Origin: Oehlia diaphana
Taxonomy: Eukaryota > Glomeromycota > Glomeromycetes > Glomerales > Glomeraceae
Assembly: GCA_003833135.1 (NCBI GenBank)
Contig: QZLH01000202.1
Location: 97,350-110,734, forward strand
DNA length: 13,385 nt
Direction of reading: 5' to 3'
The position numbers and the translations under genes are program-made. Below the pieces are notes generated by a model. It did not search any database. It was not told where the DNA came from and saw nothing but the letters and a program-made list of their open reading frames with translations. Shown piece by piece: positions 9,555-13,385 of this stretch (positions within the stretch are counted from its first letter, which is position 1; every line of letters begins with the position of its first letter).

Positions 9555-9827
9555 TTAGCAAGTTCTTTTATTTGATCTTTGAGTTAAATATTTAAAGTAT
9601 TTAATCAACTGACATTCTAATACTTGAAGTTCTTCTTCTTTTAATGATACCATTTTTAAAGCTTTCTTAAGCTTTGCATATAATTTAGCATTTTTTTGCC
9701 TAAGTTCTTCTATTTCAGATTCATGACCTTCAATTACATCATATACAGATATTTTATATATTGCTTTTGTGATTGCAATATACACACAAGCTTTATATTC
9801 TGATTCTTTAACAATGTCTTTTTTATC
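9555..9827 (-). pseudogene. Coiled-coil open frame upstream of the Gag-like remnant, probably a fragment
   Basis: A minus-strand frame without stops runs from about 9827 (after a TGA) to 9555; the first ATG is at 9785. It encodes roughly 76-90 residues. The central part, EGHESEIEELRQKNAKLYAKLKKALK then SLKEEELQVLE, has clear heptad spacing and predicts a coiled coil. It lies just upstream of, and in a different frame from, the Gag-like remnant starting at 9538, so the two may be neighbouring pieces of one broken gene (frameshift or lost intron) or two adjacent units. No enzymatic motif or membrane segment is seen. I do not recognise the protein. Confidence 0.4.
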
Positions 9828-9835
9828 TGATCACA

Positions 9836-10142
9836 CATTGCAAGTTTTACGTATTTTTATAAATCTCACTTTTAATAAATAAATTGAATAAAATTATATC
9901 CTATAACAAATCTATTATTATATATTTATATGAATATTATCATACTTCTAAAAAACTTTAGGCTAAAGTATAAGCTGGAAGTCATGATTTTAACATATCT
10001 AATATTACAAAGTGGTTGCATAAATAGGCTATATGACAAATATATTCATCTGTACTCAAGTATATTCCACAGGTTTCTTTTAATAAAATCATGCAACTAA
10101 ATATATATTATCAAGCAGATATTTTATATATGTTCTATAATA
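9836..10142. other. AT-rich spacer between coding remnant and transposon
   Basis: No supported gene. The minus strand contains a short readable piece around 10070-9990 (CGIYLSTDEYICHIAYLCNH) that looks protein-like but matches nothing I recognise and soon meets stops. A similar orphan piece lies beyond the right end of the transposon (minus strand, about 12790-12715), so the transposon may have landed in an older decayed coding region. This link is a guess. Confidence 0.4.
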
Positions 10143-10191
10143 CAGTGACCATCAAAAATAATGGACCACCTTAATTGCCAATCAAAAATCA
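10143..10191 (+). repeat. Left terminal inverted repeat of Tc1/mariner element
   Basis: Begins CAGTGACCATC and ends TTGCCAATCAAAAATCA. The inner 17 bases are identical to the partner at 12629-12677 in inverted orientation; differences cluster in the first 32 bases. TA precedes it. Confidence 0.9.
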
Positions 10192-10261
10192 TGTATAAAT
10201 CTGTCAAATTAAATCTGATTAAAATAAAATAAGTTTCTATATTTAGTTCATCATGTGATGC

Positions 10262-10742
10262 TAGAATTTGGAACCGGTTCTATTTTCGAAAATTGAATTT
10301 AAAACAGGTGCAACCAGTTCAACCTGTTTTAAACCAGTTTTGCAAAACCTAGTTGAAACCAAATAACTGATTTGCGCATCTGGTATATTTGATAATTTTG
10401 GTCAGAATTAAATGTAATCGGCATAAATCTGGCCAAGTTATAACTCTGGCCAGAATTACAAACATTGTGTAATACAATACGAAATTTTGTGGAATACAAT
10501 TATCTATAAAAAAATTTTGCGTAATATAATTTACCTGATGGCTAAACTATTTAGCCGTGGTCACATAATTTAAATTTTGTAATTTGGGCTAGCAGTCCAG
10601 TACTATCAATATCAAACCGGATGGTTGCATCCAGTTTAAACGCAAACCAGTTTTCATAATATGAATCCGGGTTAACCAAATCATGAAAAATCGGTTGTAA
10701 ATCGAATTTGGAACTGGATGTACCATCCGGTTCCAAACTCTA
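10262..10742. mobile_element. Nested hAT-like non-autonomous element, 481 bp
   Basis: The termini are TAGAATTTGGAACCGG (left) and, reverse-complemented, TAGAGTTTGGAACCGG (right), 15 of 16 matching. A perfect 8-bp duplication TGTGATGC flanks it at 10254-10261 and 10743-10750, which is the hAT signature. The interior is non-coding but dense in AACCGGTT/AACCAGTTT/TCCAGTTT words in both orientations, probably subterminal binding sites for a transposase supplied in trans. A 61-codon minus-strand open frame inside is considered accidental. The element is inserted in the Tc1/mariner left arm, so it is younger than that element. Confidence 0.88.
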
Positions 10743-10922
10743 TGTGATGCAATAAACAAATAATTTTTAGAGTGTTTTAATTAGACGAGTTTTAAATTAC
10801 ACAACAATTTATAAAAAAATGCTAGTACGTTATTTTTGACGGCAATTGAATTTATTTATTTTTTTATATTTAATAAAAAAATATGTTAAAATAAATTATA
10901 AAATTTTTTTTTAAAAATAAAA

Positions 10923-11946
10923 CTACCACCTTGTATACCCTTCTTCAGCTTTTAAAACATTATTAATTCTCTCCAGCATTGTATTTATTAACTTTATACA
11001 TGCCTCTAATGATGTTTTATTCCATATTTTTGAAACATGTTCTCACAGCATATCCTTACCCCTAATTTCCACATTTAACTGTCTAAGATAATAGTTTACA
11101 TCATTCCAAAGGTGTTCAATAAGGTTAAGATCTGGAGATTGAGATGGCCAACTAAGTAACTAAATATTATTTACCTCAAACCACTCTAAAGTACGTTTTG
11201 CTGTATGCTTTAAGTCATTATCCTATTGAAAAATTATATTTGAGCAGTCTAAATCATAATATTTTAATGTTTCTAAGAAGTCTTTATTAAGAATTCTTCA
11301 ATATAATTCAGCATTAAGGCCACCATCAATCTTACATAAGTATCCCACTTCAGGAAAGGTAAAGCATTCCTATACGAAGACACTTTCCTTATCAAACTTA
11401 ACTGTAGACTTCATATATTGAGTTGTAAGAGCTTCTTCAGGTTTTTTCCAGCAATAAGCATGGCCGTCTGATTCAAAAATCTGAAATTTGAACTCATTAG
11501 ACCACACAACTTTATTCCAGTCACTCACCGTCCATAACTTATACTTTCGCAAATTTTAATCATTTAGTTTTTGACAATAAAAGCTTCTTACATTTTACCT
11601 GAGCAAATAATCTATTTCTATTTAATGCTTTGCGCACTGTGCTTTTACTTACTTCAATATTATCAACAACTTTTAGGGATTTTTAGACACTTACTGCCAT
11701 GAAACACTCATCCGTCATTATACGTTGAACTATAATTCTTTCATTATGGTTAGTTAACTTGTGTGGACGTCCAGATTTTAGTTTATTTTTGATACTATTA
11801 GTCTTTTCATACTTCTTTTTTAGTTGTAAAATACTTGTATAATGAACATTTTCACCAATTTTTGCGGCTGCTTCTCTTGAACTAAACCTCAAGTCTAATA
11901 ATTAAAGTGCTCAAACTCTTTGTTCAATTGTTAGTCAGTTTGACAT
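10923..11946 (-). pseudogene. Tc1/mariner (DD34E) transposase pseudogene
   Basis: Starts at ATG 11946 and ends with GYTRW and TAG at 10923, about 341 codons, the usual Tc1 transposase length. Order: helix-turn-helix region (FSSREAAAKIGENVHYTSILQLKKKY), the GRPHKLT linker (GRPR-like), a second helix-turn-helix (KVVDNIEVSKSTVRKALNR), then the RNase H-like catalytic domain with WTVSDWNKVVWSNEFKF, a DND block at 11220, and SPDLNLIEHLWNDV. Second Asp (11220-11222) and Glu (11115-11117) are separated by 34 residues, the DD34E spacing. The first catalytic Asp is replaced by Asn (11496-11498, WSNE for the usual WSDE). About ten in-frame stops and a one-base deletion near 11547 disrupt it. Most stops are one C-to-T or G-to-A change from Gln, Arg or Trp codons. 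Clearly inactive. Confidence 0.93.
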
Positions 11947-12110
11947 ATTTGAAGTAAAAAAAAATTAAAAAGAAGTATTAAATTAACTAATAAACACTTT
12001 ACATTATGAAAACTTTTTTTGAGTATATATATAAGTCTTTAAAAAAACATAATTATTTTGTTTTAACATAAACCATTATAAGTAATGCACTACTAAAAAG
12101 TGATAAAATA

Positions 12111-12501
12111 TGGGCAGACCTATAGCAAAAGATGGGGTTCAGACAATCACGTGATTTCGGAAAAAATCACACTTTAATATTATTGGTTAATTTAATAAAT
12201 TATAATTTATTCCATCATTTTTAAAGATTCTTAAAATCAATTTTTTTGCAAACTAGGATAAAATTTTGTAAGAAATTCAATAAAAGCATTAGTTTTTTTC
12301 TAAAGCATTTATATTATCTGTTAAATGCAATAATAGAAAAATACAAAATTTGCAAATTCTTTAATAAAAAATTTTTTTATAAATATATTATAAACAAAAA
12401 TTTTTTTTTTCTGAAAGGTTAAATAAAGTAATATATAATTAAAATAAAATCTCAAAAAAAAAATTTTGGCTGAGTCCCCTCTTTTGCTATAAGTCCGCCC
12501 A
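12111..12501. mobile_element. Nested TIR element (MITE-like), 391 bp, of undetermined superfamily
   Basis: The left tip TGGGCAGACCTATAGCAAAA and the right tip reverse-complemented TGGGCGGACTTATAGCAAAA match at 18 of 20, and similarity continues through GAKGGGRYTCAG for about 35 bases. The flanks are ATAT on both sides, so the duplication could be TA (Tc1/mariner-like) or lie within ATAT; the palindrome prevents a decision. The interior is AT-rich and non-coding; the minus-strand open frame at 12321-12527 is a shadow of the TIR and low-complexity DNA. It sits in the right arm of the Tc1/mariner element and so postdates it. Confidence 0.82.
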
Positions 12502-12628
12502 TATGTAACTTCATGACAATTTACCAATAAATTAAGCCAAATTTGGTATGATGTAAAAGATTATCAAGTGTATTTCTTAATTTAGTTAAATTTATATTTA
12601 TTTTATCAAATATAAAATATAATGCATG

Positions 12629-12677
12629 TGATTTTTGATTGGCAATTAGGGTGGTGTGTTATTTTCTATGGCCACTG
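12629..12677 (-). repeat. Right terminal inverted repeat of Tc1/mariner element
   Basis: Reverse-complemented, it begins CAGTGGCCATAG and ends TTGCCAATCAAAAATCA, pairing with 10143-10191. TA follows at 12678-12679. Confidence 0.9.
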
Positions 12678-12805
12678 TATTATAGATAGAAAGTTGTATA
12701 AATACTATTATCTGAATATTGTAGATATTGCTAGCCGATATAAAGCTTTAGAGGATTGTAACACTACATGTGTTACTAAAGATGTTAGCCATAATTGATT
12801 TGCCG

Positions 12806-12825
12806 ATGCCGTAATATTACGGCAT
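12806..12825. repeat. Perfect 20-bp palindrome containing TAATATTAC
   Basis: ATGCCGTAATATTACGGCAT is self-complementary with no mismatch. It can extrude a short hairpin. The half-site ATGCCGTAAT recurs in the neighbouring minisatellite (12889-12898), so the palindrome looks like two head-to-head copies of the local repeat word. Inverted copies (AGCATTACAG at 12828) continue to the right. Confidence 0.85.
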
Positions 12826-12851
12826 ATAGCATTACAGTTATGACACTTTTC

Positions 12852-12965
12852 GTAATACTGTAATTAGTCTGTAATGCTGTAATTATGATGCCGTAATGCT
12901 GTAATTAGGCTGTAATGCTATAATTAGGTCATAATGCTATAATTAGGCTGTAAAGTCGTAATTTT
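12852..12965. repeat. Minisatellite, about 19-bp unit, 5-6 copies
   Basis: The consensus unit is TAATGCTGTAATTAGGCTG. Units start at about 12853, 12872, 12894, 12913, 12932 and 12951; the second unit is longer (TATGATGCC in place of TAGGCTG). Variation is mostly G/A and C/T transitions. Together with the palindrome 27 bp to the left it forms one cluster of GTAAT/ATTAC words. It is non-coding. Confidence 0.85.
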
Positions 12966-13385
12966 TAATACTATAAAAATTTAAAACAAAAGTAATGAAT
13001 TATAAAAGTAAATTACAAAAGTTTATATGTTGTGTAAGTTTAATTTTTAGAGGTACATAAGACGCGTTGCGTTTTTTTTTGCATTTTGTATACACGTTCG
13101 TGTAAAGAAAAAAATTATATAATGAACCAAATTTCCTAGGGGTGGGTGGTCGGGAGTGGAAGGTAGGAAATTTTAAGTTTTTTCAAAAAATTTATATTAA
13201 ATTAGCATAATATCTGTAATAATTAAATGATTTCATGCATAATTTACATATAAACTTTTTTACAAAAAATTTTTTAATTATTTTATTATTATTTACCCCT
13301 TAAAATTGAAATTACGCGGTCACACCTAAAATCCGAAATCTGAATTCTGAATTCCGAAATACAATTCCAGCCGAAATTAATGTAA
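12966..13385. other. AT-rich DNA with one G-rich patch, no gene seen
   Basis: No coding region recognised. Positions 13137-13167 form an isolated G-rich run on the plus strand (AGGGGTGGGTGGTCGGGAG and following GG pairs) in otherwise AT-rich sequence. The last 60 bases contain repeats of the words CCGAAAT and CTGAATT, perhaps the start of a simple repeat that continues beyond the window edge. Confidence 0.55.

Larger units (their letters stand above)
10143..12677 (-). mobile_element. Tc1/mariner transposon, 2535 bp including two nested elements
   Basis: Both tips start CAGTG and are flanked by TA (10141-10142 and 12678-12679), the Tc1/mariner target duplication. Terminal inverted repeats agree at about 42 of 49 bases. 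One transposase pseudogene runs on the minus strand. Two other elements sit inside, at 10262-10742 and 12111-12501; subtracting them and their duplications leaves about 1.65 kb, usual for Tc1-type elements. The element is certainly non-autonomous now. TIR mismatches are largely transitions, as expected of old methylated DNA. Symmetry continues outside the TA: CTATAATA precedes the left tip and its complement follows the right tip, so the real repeat may be longer or the target was symmetric. Confidence 0.92.

Noticed and set aside
10551..10736. Minus-strand 61-codon open frame MEPDGTSSSKF...
   Set aside because: Lies wholly within the non-coding hAT-like element and begins inside its TIR; no similarity recognised.
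12321..12527. Minus-strand 68-codon open frame
   Set aside because: Starts outside the 391-bp TIR element and runs through its repeat into poly-A/T; unlikely to be coding.
12806..12825. Integrated geminivirus or other CRESS-DNA virus origin
   Set aside because: Only the nonamer is present; no Rep or capsid coding sequence lies nearby, and the palindrome is explained by local repeat words.
12852..12965. CRISPR array
   Set aside because: Units are contiguous 19-bp copies without unique spacers, and the genome is eukaryotic by its introns.

Overview
The window looks like nuclear DNA of an arbuscular mycorrhizal fungus (Glomeromycotina, Rhizophagus-like). This is inferred from the very A+T-rich composition, the many short (about 58-104 nt) AT-rich GT-AG introns with CTAAY-type branch sites, the fungal-type proteins, and the dense, decayed Tc1/mariner and hAT-type elements. 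Species was not determined. All gene models below were assembled by eye from splice signals and reading-frame continuity.

Left half (about 1.2-6.6 kb): four compact housekeeping genes. A three-exon BolA2-type protein (+) converges, with only 34 bp between stop codons, on a complex I NDUFA7/NUZM-type subunit (-). That gene shares a 138-bp divergent promoter with a four-exon RPA3/Rfa3 small subunit of the single-strand DNA-binding complex (+). RPA3 in turn converges on a large 18-exon class II histone deacetylase of the Hda1/Clr3 type with a C-terminal Arb2 domain (-). The deacetylase model is frame-consistent over 679 codons, includes 14-nt and 12-nt microexons, and keeps its zinc ligands and catalytic tyrosine. 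The four genes do not form one pathway; they are tightly packed neighbours (iron-sulphur trafficking, respiration, replication, heterochromatin).

Right half (about 6.6-13.4 kb): no intact gene. It begins with roughly 1.6 kb of extreme AT-rich DNA. A 243-bp MITE-like element with terminal inverted repeats and internal about 45-bp repeats follows. Next comes a decayed Gag-like coding region (coiled coil plus a CCHC-type zinc knuckle) on the minus strand, whose stops mostly sit where CAA/CAG/CGA codons would fit. From 10143 to 12677 lies a Tc1/mariner transposon with 49-bp TIRs, TA target duplication and a dead DD34E transposase. Two smaller elements are nested in it: a 481-bp hAT-like element with a perfect 8-bp duplication, and a 391-bp TIR element. 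Removing both leaves about 1.65 kb, a normal Tc1 size.

Right edge: a 20-bp perfect palindrome containing TAATATTAC, a 19-bp minisatellite built from the same words, and an isolated G-rich patch in AT-rich DNA. The strongest second-look items are the nested transposon stack, the deacetylase microexons, the palindrome/minisatellite cluster, and the 1.1-kb GC-richer island upstream of BolA.
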